Shown here piece after piece: positions 24,549-31,899 of a stretch of 33,053 nt of DNA. Origin of the DNA: Gammaproteobacteria bacterium. Lineage in GTDB: Bacteria; Pseudomonadota; Gammaproteobacteria; Pseudomonadales; Azotimanducaceae. Made by a program: the position numbers and the translations under genes. The notes under the pieces are model-generated. The model did no database searches, was not told the origin of the DNA, and worked only from the letters and a program-made list of their open reading frames with translations. Location of the stretch: assembly GCA_026709365.1 (NCBI GenBank), contig JAPOTD010000037.1, positions 23,696 to 56,748 on the forward strand, given 5' to 3'. The number at the start of each line of letters is the position of its first letter. Position 1 is the stretch's first letter.

Positions 24549-26189
24549 ATGGACCGATCCCCATCCGACTTCATCAGGCAGCAGATCGACCGGGACATCG
24601 CCAAGCCCGGCGGCTCCAAGGACGTCGTCACCCGTTTTCCGCCCGAGCCGAACGGCTACCTGCACATTGGCCACGCCAAGAGCATCTGCGTGAACTTCGG
24701 CATCGCCGAAGAGTACGGCGGCCACGCCTACCTGCGCTTTGACGACACCAATCCCTTGGCCGAGAGCCATGAGTACGTCAAGGCGATTGAACGGGACGTG
24801 GCTTGGTTGGGATTCGATGTTGGCGGCCGGGTGACCTTCGCCTCAGACTACTTCGAGGCGCTCTACGACAGCGCCTTGGAGTTGATTGGCAAGGGCAAGG
24901 CGTTCGTCTGCAGCCTCTCCCAGGACGACATCCGCGCCACCCGCGGCACACTGACCGAGCCCGGCAGCGACAGCCCGTACCGCAATCGCCCGGTCGATGA
25001 GAGCCTCGACCTGTTCGCCCGCATGCGGGCCGGCGAGTTCCCTGACGGCGCCCATGTGCTGCGCGCCCGAATCGACATGGCCTCGCCGAACCTGAACATG
25101 CGCGACCCGGTGCTGTACCGCATTCGCCATGCCGCCCACCACAACGTCGGCGAGGCTTGGGTGATCTACCCGACCTACGACTTCACGCATTGCATTTGCG
25201 ACGCCTTGGAGAGCATCACCCATTCGCTGTGCACCCTGGAGTTCGAGGATCACCGGCCGCTCTACGACTGGGTGTTGGACAACCTGAGCCTGAACGCCCG
25301 GCCACGGCAAATCGAGTTTTCGCGCCTGGAACTGGAACATACGGTAACGAGCAAGCGGCTGCTGCAGCGGCTGGTGGCCGACGGCGTGGTCGAGGGCTGG
25401 GACGACCCACGGCTGCCCACCTTGGCCGGCTTGCGCCGCCGGGGCGTCACCCCAGGCGCGATCCGCGACTTCTGCCGGCGCGCCGGCGTCACCAAGCAGA
25501 AAAACCAGCAGGAAATCGAGCTGCTGGAGTTCTGCATTCGCCGCGACCTTGAGGATTCAGCGCCGCGCGCCCTGGGGGTGGTCAAGCCATTGAAGGTGCG
25601 GCTGACCAACTACCCCGATTCCGAGGAGACGCTTAAGGCCCCTTGGCATCAGCGCCGCCCCGAAATGGGCGCTCGCCAACTGCCCTTCGGCCCGGAACTC
25701 CACATCGACCGCGACGACTTCGCGCTTTCGCCCCCGCCGAAGTGGAAACGGCTTTCGCCGGGCGCCCACGTGCGCCTGCGCTACGCCTACATCATCCGTT
25801 GCGACGAGGTGGTCACCGATGCCGACGGGGAGGTTGCGGAACTGCGGTGCGCCTACCTGCCTGATTCCAGGAGCGGCAGCGACACCAGCGGCGTGAAGCC
25901 CGCCGGCGTGATCCACTGGGTGGCCGCCCATGCGGCCGAGCCGGTGCGGATGCGGCTGTACGACCGCCTGTTCCGGGTGCCCAATCCGCAGGGCGGCTCG
26001 TTGATGGACGACCTCAATCCAGCATCCCTTGTGACCGCTTCCGGGTATCTGGAGCCAGCCGCCGCAACGGGCCGGCAATCCCGCTTTCAGTTCGAGCGCG
26101 TCGGCTACTTCCACCGGGACCCGGCTGCGCCCCGCACCTTCAACCGGATCGTCTCACTGCGGGACTCTTGGCGGCCCCGGCAGGCCTAG
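24549..26189 (+). CDS. glnS: Glutaminyl-tRNA synthetase
   Basis: GlnRS charges tRNA-Gln with glutamine, a class I synthetase of the Proteobacteria/eukaryote type. The 546-residue protein has the HIGH motif at 39-42 in TRFPPEPNGYLHIGHAK, the acceptor-stem domain (YPTYDFTHCICDALESITHSLCTLEFEDHRPLYDW) and the C-terminal anticodon-binding beta barrels. The KMSKS-type loop reads VTSKR with K269, where E. coli has VMSKR; this is a conservative change. The frame continues upstream to 24444, but the ATG at 24549 gives the family start MDRSPSDFIRQQIDRDI. The TAG stop overlaps that of the convergent transglycosylase-like gene in CTAG. Confidence 0.97.
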   Translation: MDRSPSDFIRQQIDRDIAKPGGSKDVVTRFPPEPNGYLHIGHAKSICVNFGIAEEYGGHAYLRFDDTNPLAESHEYVKAIERDVAWLGFDVGGRVTFASDYFEALYDSALELIGKGKAFVCSLSQDDIRATRGTLTEPGSDSPYRNRPVDESLDLFARMRAGEFPDGAHVLRARIDMASPNLNMRDPVLYRIRHAAHHNVGEAWVIYPTYDFTHCICDALESITHSLCTLEFEDHRPLYDWVLDNLSLNARPRQIEFSRLELEHTVTSKRLLQRLVADGVVEGWDDPRLPTLAGLRRRGVTPGAIRDFCRRAGVTKQKNQQEIELLEFCIRRDLEDSAPRALGVVKPLKVRLTNYPDSEETLKAPWHQRRPEMGARQLPFGPELHIDRDDFALSPPPKWKRLSPGAHVRLRYAYIIRCDEVVTDADGEVAELRCAYLPDSRSGSDTSGVKPAGVIHWVAAHAAEPVRMRLYDRLFRVPNPQGGSLMDDLNPASLVTASGYLEPAAATGRQSRFQFERVGYFHRDPAAPRTFNRIVSLRDSWRPRQA

Positions 26190-26833
26190 ACCTGATCGAG
26201 CTTGGACCGGTAGCGCTCGACTCGGGAGACGTAGCGTAGGCCCGACTGCCGCTGCCGCGCGTTGAAGCCGACGTTGTAGCTGGCCAATGCGCAGGCCAAG
26301 GTGCCGCAACGCTCCTGAAGATGGGCCAGCACTTGGGCGCCGCAATGGATGTTCTGCTCCGGATCCCATAGGTCGCGCACCCCGCAGAAGTCAGCCCAGT
26401 AGCCGGGCTTGACTTGGGCCGGGCCAATGGCCCCGGTGCGGGAGCGCGCCTGCTTGCGGAAGGAACTCTCCGTGAACACGAGGCTGGCGATCAATTCCGG
26501 CGCCAGTTGCTGGCGGTCGGCGGCCTCGAGTATCCAGCCGGCGAACTCAATGGCGCGATCCAAGGGAATGTCGAAGGCCTCGTGCACCCGCCAGCCAAAC
26601 GTCTCCCGTCGCTGCCTCCAAGACTGGCTGGCATGGTAGGGCTTGGCTACGGGAAAGGTCTTGAGCCCAGGAGCTTGGGCGCCGTCCAACGCGGAAGGAG
26701 CCGTTGGCGAAACGCTCCCGGCGCTACCGACAATCAAGGCGGCCAAGAGGCCCGCCAACAGGCAACCGGCGAAAACAAGGCTGCGGCGCTCCGAACTCAC
26801 GATCATGAAGCCGGTCTTCTCCACAACAGACAT
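26186..26833 (-). CDS. SLT-type lytic transglycosylase-like protein
   Basis: A 215-residue exported or membrane-anchored protein: N-terminal hydrophobic stretch (SLVFAGCLLAGLLAALIVGSAG, about 18-40), a linker, and a C-terminal lysozyme-like fold. ASLVFTESSFRKQARSRTGAIGPAQVKPGYW matches the SLT motif with catalytic E122, and CALASYNVGFNARQRQSGLRYVSRVERYR is the typical end with the AxYN motif. It probably cleaves peptidoglycan between MurNAc and GlcNAc. ATG 26833 is used; a second ATG nine residues in is an alternative. Compound repeats lie upstream. Convergent with glnS. Confidence 0.9.
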   Translation of the reverse strand: MSVVEKTGFMIVSSERRSLVFAGCLLAGLLAALIVGSAGSVSPTAPSALDGAQAPGLKTFPVAKPYHASQSWRQRRETFGWRVHEAFDIPLDRAIEFAGWILEAADRQQLAPELIASLVFTESSFRKQARSRTGAIGPAQVKPGYWADFCGVRDLWDPEQNIHCGAQVLAHLQERCGTLACALASYNVGFNARQRQSGLRYVSRVERYRSKLDQV

Positions 26834-26895
26834 GACGCTGACCTCCTCGGCAAAAGGGCGGCGAGTCTATCAAAGAAGAGCGAAAAAAGTGAAGG

Positions 26896-26975
26896 CGCGC
26901 CCGCAAAGCGGGCGCGTTTCTAGTTTCGCTGGCGCGAAACTCCGCGCTCATCGCGCAGGTCAGATTCGGAAATGT
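26896..26975. repeat. Compound palindromic repeat, copy 4
   Basis: Hairpin CGCGCCCGC/GCGGGCGCG (26896-26916, 9-bp stem, loop AAA), then AGTTTCGC/GCGAAACT (26922-26941, loop TGGC), then CCGCGCTC and, after a spacer, GATTCGGAAATGT (26963-26975). Order and trailing sequence parallel copy 1 (6369-6450). It lies in the 252-bp gap (26834-27085) between the transglycosylase-like gene and the 3' end of the oxidoreductase gene. Nothing else is apparent there. Confidence 0.8.
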
Positions 26976-27085
26976 ACTTTAAGCCCTCGCAAGTCCGGCG
27001 AATTCGCCGCAGGATCGTTGTCCGGGAACGGCAAGGCAACTCGGATGCATCTTCGTCGGCAAGCCGCGGCCTCGCCGCTAAGGCT

Positions 27086-28093
27086 TCAGGCCGCCGTCAA
27101 TTCAGCGACCAGCCGCCGCTGCTGATCGACCGGAATGCCCCCGTATGCCGCCGCCGTGCGATCCACCAAGTCACCGTAGCGGGCCTTGATCAGCCCCGGA
27201 ATGGCGTTGGGTTCGCCGCTCACCGCGAAGGCGCCCAGCATCTCATCGCTGATCAGCGAGCCCATTTCCACCCAACGGCCCTGCTTGGACATGCGGTTCA
27301 GCTCCGGCTGCAAATCGCCGGCGCCGATGCTGTCGAGCACCGGCTTGTAGGCCGGGGTCGAGCCGTAGAAGGCAATCTGCTGCCGGGTGGCGGCCTCGGC
27401 TTTGGCGGTTTCCTCCTCATTCTGGCCGGTCACCACGAACAACGGATAGCTGATCTCGAATTCGCTGCGCTGCTTGCCCGCCTTGGCGAAGCCCCGCTCC
27501 AAGGCCGGCAGGGTGGTTTCCCGCAGGTAGCGTTCGGTGGTGAAGGCATGGACGATCACCCCATCGGCCACTTCGCCGGCCACCTCCGTCATCCGCGGCC
27601 CCACCGCGGCGAGAAACACCTTCGGCGGGCCGTAGTCGTTGTTGGTGGGGGTGAAGAAGGGCGTCATCAGCGTATGCTGGTAGAACCGCCCGGCGAACTG
27701 CAGCGGCTCGCCCTGATGCCAATTGGCCCAAATGGCCCGCATGGCCAAGATGAACTCCCGCATCCGCGGCGCGGGATTCGACCACGGCATGCTGAAGCGC
27801 TTGGTGATGTGGGCGCGAATCTGGGAACCGATGCCCAGCGCGAAACGCCCCTTGGAGACGGCGTTCAGATCGTGGCCAATATTGGCCAAGGTCATCGGTG
27901 AACGGCCGAAGGCGACTGCGATCGAGGTCATCAGCTCGACGCGCTCGGTGTTTTGCGCGGCAACCACCAGAGGGAAAAACGGATCGTGGGCGGTTTCCGC
28001 CGTCATCAGGCCTGAATAGCCAAGCTCCTCCAGCGTCCGCGCCTGCTCGCCCACCTTGTCCAAGTCCCAACCGATTCCACCATCTACTTTCAC
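27086..28093 (-). CDS. LLM-class (luciferase-like) oxidoreductase, probably F420-dependent
   Basis: A 335-residue TIM-barrel flavin/F420 oxidoreductase of the bacterial luciferase-like superfamily. Typical segments: LEELGYSGLMTAETAHDPFFPLVVAAQNTERVELMTSIAVAFGRSPMTLANIGHDLNAVSKGRFALGIGSQ and VFLAAVGPRMTEVAGEVADGVIVHAF. It resembles the subgroup annotated as F420-dependent (TIGR03617-like), but cofactor use cannot be read from the sequence. It starts with GTG at 28093, decided by a strong RBS GGGAGG five bases upstream (28099-28104). It stands alone, divergent from argC across a hairpin-rich 277-bp gap. Substrate unknown. Confidence 0.88.
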   Translation of the reverse strand: MKVDGGIGWDLDKVGEQARTLEELGYSGLMTAETAHDPFFPLVVAAQNTERVELMTSIAVAFGRSPMTLANIGHDLNAVSKGRFALGIGSQIRAHITKRFSMPWSNPAPRMREFILAMRAIWANWHQGEPLQFAGRFYQHTLMTPFFTPTNNDYGPPKVFLAAVGPRMTEVAGEVADGVIVHAFTTERYLRETTLPALERGFAKAGKQRSEFEISYPLFVVTGQNEEETAKAEAATRQQIAFYGSTPAYKPVLDSIGAGDLQPELNRMSKQGRWVEMGSLISDEMLGAFAVSGEPNAIPGLIKARYGDLVDRTAAAYGGIPVDQQRRLVAELTAA

Positions 28094-28155
28094 TTAAACC
28101 TCCCAACAGGGTTGTCAGCCAACTCGTCACGCAGCCATCGCTGCGGCTGCGAATT

Positions 28156-28212
28156 GTTCCAGCTTGGAACACGGGACGCAACGGCGCCTCTCGCCCGGAG
28201 GGCGAGAGGCGC
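28156..28212. repeat. Strong hairpins upstream of the LLM oxidoreductase gene
   Basis: GTTCCA/TGGAAC (28156-28170, loop GCT) is followed by a long perfect stem: left arm GCGCCTCTCGCC (28184-28195), right arm GGCGAGAGGCGC (28201-28212), 12 bp, extendable to 13. It abuts the 31-nt signature of compound repeat copy 5. It could be part of that repeat or a structured leader or terminator between divergent promoters. Confidence 0.7.
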
Positions 28213-28295
28213 AGTTGCGTGGGTGGGGTTCCGAAATGTCTCTGGGCCCGCGCACCCGCGAAGCGGGTGCGATTGAGTTTCGCTAACGCGAAACT
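28212..28295. repeat. Compound palindromic repeat, copy 5
   Basis: The 31-nt signature (28212-28242, shared with 22844-22874 in reverse orientation) is followed by CGCACCCGC/GCGGGTGCG (28251-28271, 9-bp stem, loop GAA) and AGTTTCGC/GCGAAACT (28276-28295, loop TAAC). The hairpin arms are identical to those of copy 1, but the signature lies on the other side, so the modules are shuffled between copies. Confidence 0.8.
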
Positions 28296-28370
28296 TCACG
28301 CCAGATGTCTTCTGCCTGCGGCTATTTTCCCGGCAGTGCAATAGAATGGGGCGTTTGCGGAGAGCCAACA

Positions 28371-29318
28371 TTGACGGCGAAGGTATTCATCGACGGCCAA
28401 GCCGGCACCACCGGCATTGAAATTTTCGAGCGCCTGCGCCAGCGGCCTGACATCGAACTCCTGTCGGTGGCCGAAGCGAAGCGCAAGGACCCGAGTGCGC
28501 GAGCGCACCTTTTCGACCAAGCGGACATCGCCATTCTTTGCTTGCCGGACGATGCCGCCCGCGAAGCGGCGGCGCTGGCGGAAGGGCGCTGCCGCCTGCT
28601 CGACGCCAGCACGGCCCACCGCACGGCGGACGGCTGGACCTACGGCTTGCCGGAGCTCGCGCCCAGCCAAACGGACGCCATCGCCGCCGCCGATCGGGTC
28701 AGCAATCCGGGCTGCTATCCGCAGGGCTTCGTGCTGTGCGTCCGCCCGCTGGTCGATGCCGGCCTGCTCCCACCGGAGGCGAACTTGACCCTGCATGCCA
28801 TTTCCGGGTACTCCGGGGGTGGCCGGAAGATGATTGAGGCCTATGAGGCGGCCGACGCCGCGCAACGGGACCAATGGGGCGCCCGACCCTACGCCTTGAA
28901 CCTGCGCCACAAGCACCTGCCGGAGATGCAGCGCTACTCGGGCTTGACCAGCCCACCGTTGTTCTCGCCCACCGTGGGCGCTTTTCGCAAGGGCATGGTC
29001 ACCTTGGTGCCGCTGTTCAGGGAGCAGCTGGAAGGCGGCGGCCAAGCTGGGGACGTGGTGGATGTCCTGACCCGAGCCTACCGGGACAGTCCTTTTGTGG
29101 CGGTGTCGCCCTACGGCGATTGCCGTGGCTTGGAAGGCGGCTTCCTGAGCCCCGGTGGCTGCAACGGAACCAACCGCATGGAAATCAGCCTGCTTGGCAA
29201 CGCTCGGCAACTCCTGCTCGCCGCCCGCTACGACAACCTGGGCAAGGGCGCCGCCGGCGCCGCCGTTCAGAACCTCAACCTGATGCTTGGCTGCGAGCAG
29301 ACGCGGGGTTTGGCGTGA
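28371..29318 (+). CDS. argC: N-acetyl-gamma-glutamyl-phosphate reductase, type 2
   Basis: ArgC reduces N-acetylglutamyl phosphate to the semialdehyde in arginine synthesis, using NADPH. The 315-residue length and sequence (VFIDGQAGTTGIEIFERL, LLDASTAHRTADGWTYGLPEL) fit the shorter type 2 (AGPR2) family. The catalytic cysteine is C115 in SNPGCYPQGF and the proposed catalytic histidine is H182 in HKHLPEM. The start is TTG at 28371, preceded by GGAGAG. The frame runs on to 28305 but that part is not family-like. A TAGAAT at 28342-28347 could be a -10 element. GTGA overlap with the aminotransferase gene suggests cotranscription. Confidence 0.94.
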   Translation: MTAKVFIDGQAGTTGIEIFERLRQRPDIELLSVAEAKRKDPSARAHLFDQADIAILCLPDDAAREAAALAEGRCRLLDASTAHRTADGWTYGLPELAPSQTDAIAAADRVSNPGCYPQGFVLCVRPLVDAGLLPPEANLTLHAISGYSGGGRKMIEAYEAADAAQRDQWGARPYALNLRHKHLPEMQRYSGLTSPPLFSPTVGAFRKGMVTLVPLFREQLEGGGQAGDVVDVLTRAYRDSPFVAVSPYGDCRGLEGGFLSPGGCNGTNRMEISLLGNARQLLLAARYDNLGKGAAGAAVQNLNLMLGCEQTRGLA

Positions 29319-30673
29319 AGACCCTCGACGAGATGACCGCAGCCGAACTCGGCCAAGTCGGTGAGCGGGTCGAGCGGGAGCTGGCCCTGCAGCGCGCCAA
29401 CAAGCTCGCGTTGGACTTAAGCCGCGGCAAGCCCAGCCCTGAACAGCTTGACCTAAGCGCTGAACTCAACGCGCCCTTGCCCAGCTTGATCGCCGAGGAC
29501 GGCACCGACGCGCGCAACTACGGCGCCCTGCGCGGCATCCCGGAAGCGCGGGCCTTGGGCGGCGAACTCATGAACGTGGCCGCCGACAGAGTGTTGGCGG
29601 CGGGCAACTCCAGCCTGTTCCTGATGTACCAAGTGGCCGTCACCGCCCTGCAGCGCGGCCTCTGGGGAGACGAGCGCCGCTGGTCCCGCACTCCGCAACC
29701 GGCCAGCTCAAACGCACGAGTTTCGCCAGCGGCGAAACTCGAACGCGCCGCTGGCGGCGCGCCGCCGCCGCGCATGCTGACGCCAGTGCCCGGGTACGAC
29801 CGCCACTTCACGATCTGCGAATCGCTCGGCATCGAAATGATCAACGTGGCCATGCTCGACGACGGGCCGGACATGGACCAAGCCCGGCGGCTCGCCGCCG
29901 CAGATGCTTCGATAAAGGGCATCTGGTGTGTGCCCAAGTACGCCAACCCCACCGGCTGCATCTACGCCGACGAGACGGTGGCGGCCATGGCCGAACTGCC
30001 GCGGATTGCGGCGGCGGACGACTTCGTCGTCTTTTGGGACAACGCCTACGCCGTGCATGACTTCGAGTTTCCCGCAGCCCCCCTGGCCAACCTCTACGAG
30101 TTGGCCTTGGCGGCGGGCACCGCTCGGCACGTGGCCTTGTTCTCATCCACCTCAAAAATGACCTACGCCAGCGGCGGGCTCGGCTTCTGCGGCGGCTCCG
30201 AGGCACTGCTCAACGCCTTGGAGGGAACCTTGAGCCTGATGTGCATCGGCCCGGACAAGGTGGCCCAACTGCGCCACGCCCGCTTCCTGTCCGGCCGCAT
30301 CGAAGAGCACATGGCCGGCCATGCGGCGCTGCTCAAGCCGAAGTTCGCCATCGTTGACCAAGTGCTTGAGGAGGAGCTTGGCGGCTTGGGGCTGGCCCGA
30401 TGGACGCGGCCCAAGGGCGGCTACTTCGTCAGCCTGACCACACCGCCGGGAACCGCCGCCGACATCGTCAAGCAGGCGGCCGACGTGGGGCTCAAGCTGA
30501 CGCCTGCCGGCGCCCCCTTCCCCTACGGACGAGACCCCAACGACGACAACATCCGCATCGCCCCCAGCTTCGCGCCGCTGGACGAACTGGAGGCCGCCAT
30601 CAGAGTGCTGGCCGGCTGCGTTAAGCTGACCGCAATCACCCATCTTCTCGGCAAGCGCCCGGACGGAGGCTGA
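29315..30673 (+). CDS. PLP-dependent aminotransferase (AspT/PF12897-like) with an in-frame palindromic insert
   Basis: A 452-residue fold-type I aminotransferase resembling the Corynebacterium AspT group of aspartate aminotransferases. Family segments: LALDLSRGKPSPEQLDLS, RNYGALRGIPEARALGGEL, TPVPGYDRHFTICESLGIEMI, VPKYANPTGCIYADE and FWDNAYAVHDF, with the PLP lysine K281 in SSTSKMTYASGG. GTG start at 29315 overlaps the argC stop; ATG at 29333 is an alternative. Odd: between LWGDERRW and RMLTPVPGYDRHF there is an extra Ala/Pro/Arg-rich stretch. It is encoded by the same palindromes found intergenically (29717-29761, residues ~135-149, with flanks perhaps 128-151). The frame is preserved and the rest looks intact. 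Confidence 0.9.
   Translation: MKTLDEMTAAELGQVGERVERELALQRANKLALDLSRGKPSPEQLDLSAELNAPLPSLIAEDGTDARNYGALRGIPEARALGGELMNVAADRVLAAGNSSLFLMYQVAVTALQRGLWGDERRWSRTPQPASSNARVSPAAKLERAAGGAPPPRMLTPVPGYDRHFTICESLGIEMINVAMLDDGPDMDQARRLAAADASIKGIWCVPKYANPTGCIYADETVAAMAELPRIAAADDFVVFWDNAYAVHDFEFPAAPLANLYELALAAGTARHVALFSSTSKMTYASGGLGFCGGSEALLNALEGTLSLMCIGPDKVAQLRHARFLSGRIEEHMAGHAALLKPKFAIVDQVLEEELGGLGLARWTRPKGGYFVSLTTPPGTAADIVKQAADVGLKLTPAGAPFPYGRDPNDDNIRIAPSFAPLDELEAAIRVLAGCVKLTAITHLLGKRPDGG
29717..29761. repeat. Compound palindromic repeat, copy 6, inside a coding sequence
   Basis: Arm CGAGTTTCGCC (29717-29727), loop AGC, arm GGCGAAACTCG (29731-29741), a perfect 11-bp stem. It is followed by CGCGCCG/CGGCGCG (29744-29761, 7-bp stem, loop CTGG). 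The core is the same GAGTTTCGC palindrome as in the five intergenic copies. Here it is translated as part of the aminotransferase, without a stop or frameshift. Confidence 0.88.
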
Positions 30674-30682
30674 ACGACGCTC

Positions 30683-31897
30683 ATGGCTGAACCACGCGAC
30701 GATGAGGCTTCGAGTCCCGACGGCGAGGAACTGCACCGCTTTTCCGAGTACGCCCTGCCTGAACCCCTCATGCAAGCCATCAATGACTTGGGCTATCAGC
30801 GCTGCACCCCGATTCAAGGCCAAGTGCTGCCGCTCAGCTTGGCCGACTACGACATCACCGGCCAAGCGCAAACCGGCACCGGCAAGACGGCCGCCTTCCT
30901 GATCACCATCCTGACCCACCTCTGGGAGCAGCCGCGAAAGCATGCGCCCGGCAGCCAATTGCCCACCCCTAGGTCGCTGGTGCTGGCGCCGACCCGGGAG
31001 TTGGCGATGCAGATCGAGGCGGACGGGGAGGAATTGGCCCGGCACATGGACCAGAGCGCCCTGTGCGTGGTGGGCGGCATGGACATCCAAAAGCAGGTCA
31101 ACCGGCTCAACGCGGAGCGGCCCAACATCCTCATCGCCACCCCCGGTCGGCTGATCGACCTGCTGCAGCGGGGCTGGGTCGATATCGGCGGGGTGGAGAT
31201 CCTGGTCATTGACGAGGCCGACCGAATGCTGGACATGGGCTTCATTCCCGACGTGCGGCGCATCGTTTATCGCACGCCGCACAAGCATCGGCGGCAAACG
31301 CTGTTCTTCAGCGCCACCTTCAATGATGACGTGATGCGCTTGGCGCAATCCTGGACCTTGGAGCCCGAGCACATCGCCGTCGCCCCGGAGCAGGTGGCGG
31401 TGGAGACGGTGGAGCAGCTGTTCTGGCTGACCAGCCGGGAGGGCAAGCGGCAACTGCTGCGCGACTTGCTGAGGACCGAGCAGCCGGAGCGCGCGCTGAT
31501 CTTCACCAATCGGCGCGACCAGACCCATCGCCTGAATGAGTGGCTGAACGGCAAGGGCATCAACAGCGAAGCCCTGGCGGGCGACGTGCCCCAGAACAAG
31601 CGCACCCGAACCCTCAACCGATTCAAGGAGGGCGGGGTTCGCTACGTGGTGGCCACCGACGTGGCCGGGCGCGGCATTCACGTCGATGGCGTCAGCCACG
31701 TCATCAACTACGACCTGCCGGAGGACGCGGAGGATTACGTGCATCGCATCGGGCGCACCGGCCGGGCCGGGGCCTCCGGGGTGAGCATCAGCTTCGTCTC
31801 CGAGGACGACGCCTTCAACCTGCCGGCCATCGAGGAGTTTCTGGGGGCTCCGGTGAAGTGCGTCCAGCCCAGTCTGGACGGTCGCCAGAAGGCTTGA
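30683..31897 (+). CDS. rhlB: RhlB-like DEAD-box RNA helicase
   Basis: An ATP-dependent RNA helicase of 404 residues. Motifs in order: Q motif CTPIQ near 41-45, Walker A AQTGTGKT (62-69), PTRELA, TPGRLID, DEAD (177-180), SAT (210-212), and in the second RecA domain IFTNRRDQ, VATDVAGRGIHVDGV and HRIGRTGR. The N-terminus HRFSEYALPEPLMQAINDLGYQRCTPIQGQVLPL and lack of long extensions resemble RhlB, a partner of RNase E in the degradosome. Other DEAD-box paralogues (RhlE, SrmB) are less likely but not excluded. It starts 9 bp after the aminotransferase gene. Confidence 0.87.
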   Translation: MAEPRDDEASSPDGEELHRFSEYALPEPLMQAINDLGYQRCTPIQGQVLPLSLADYDITGQAQTGTGKTAAFLITILTHLWEQPRKHAPGSQLPTPRSLVLAPTRELAMQIEADGEELARHMDQSALCVVGGMDIQKQVNRLNAERPNILIATPGRLIDLLQRGWVDIGGVEILVIDEADRMLDMGFIPDVRRIVYRTPHKHRRQTLFFSATFNDDVMRLAQSWTLEPEHIAVAPEQVAVETVEQLFWLTSREGKRQLLRDLLRTEQPERALIFTNRRDQTHRLNEWLNGKGINSEALAGDVPQNKRTRTLNRFKEGGVRYVVATDVAGRGIHVDGVSHVINYDLPEDAEDYVHRIGRTGRAGASGVSISFVSEDDAFNLPAIEEFLGAPVKCVQPSLDGRQKA

Positions 31898-31899
31898 AC

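Noticed and set aside
28874-29314. Long upstream extension of the aminotransferase frame through argC, as if a fusion protein
   Set aside because: The extension is in a different frame from argC and has no homologous features. The GTGA overlap start at 29315 explains both genes.
30152-31744. 530-codon open frame on the minus strand opposite the aminotransferase and rhlB
   Set aside because: It is a codon-phase shadow of the helicase in GC-rich DNA. It has no recognisable protein features, and the plus-strand frame has all DEAD-box motifs.
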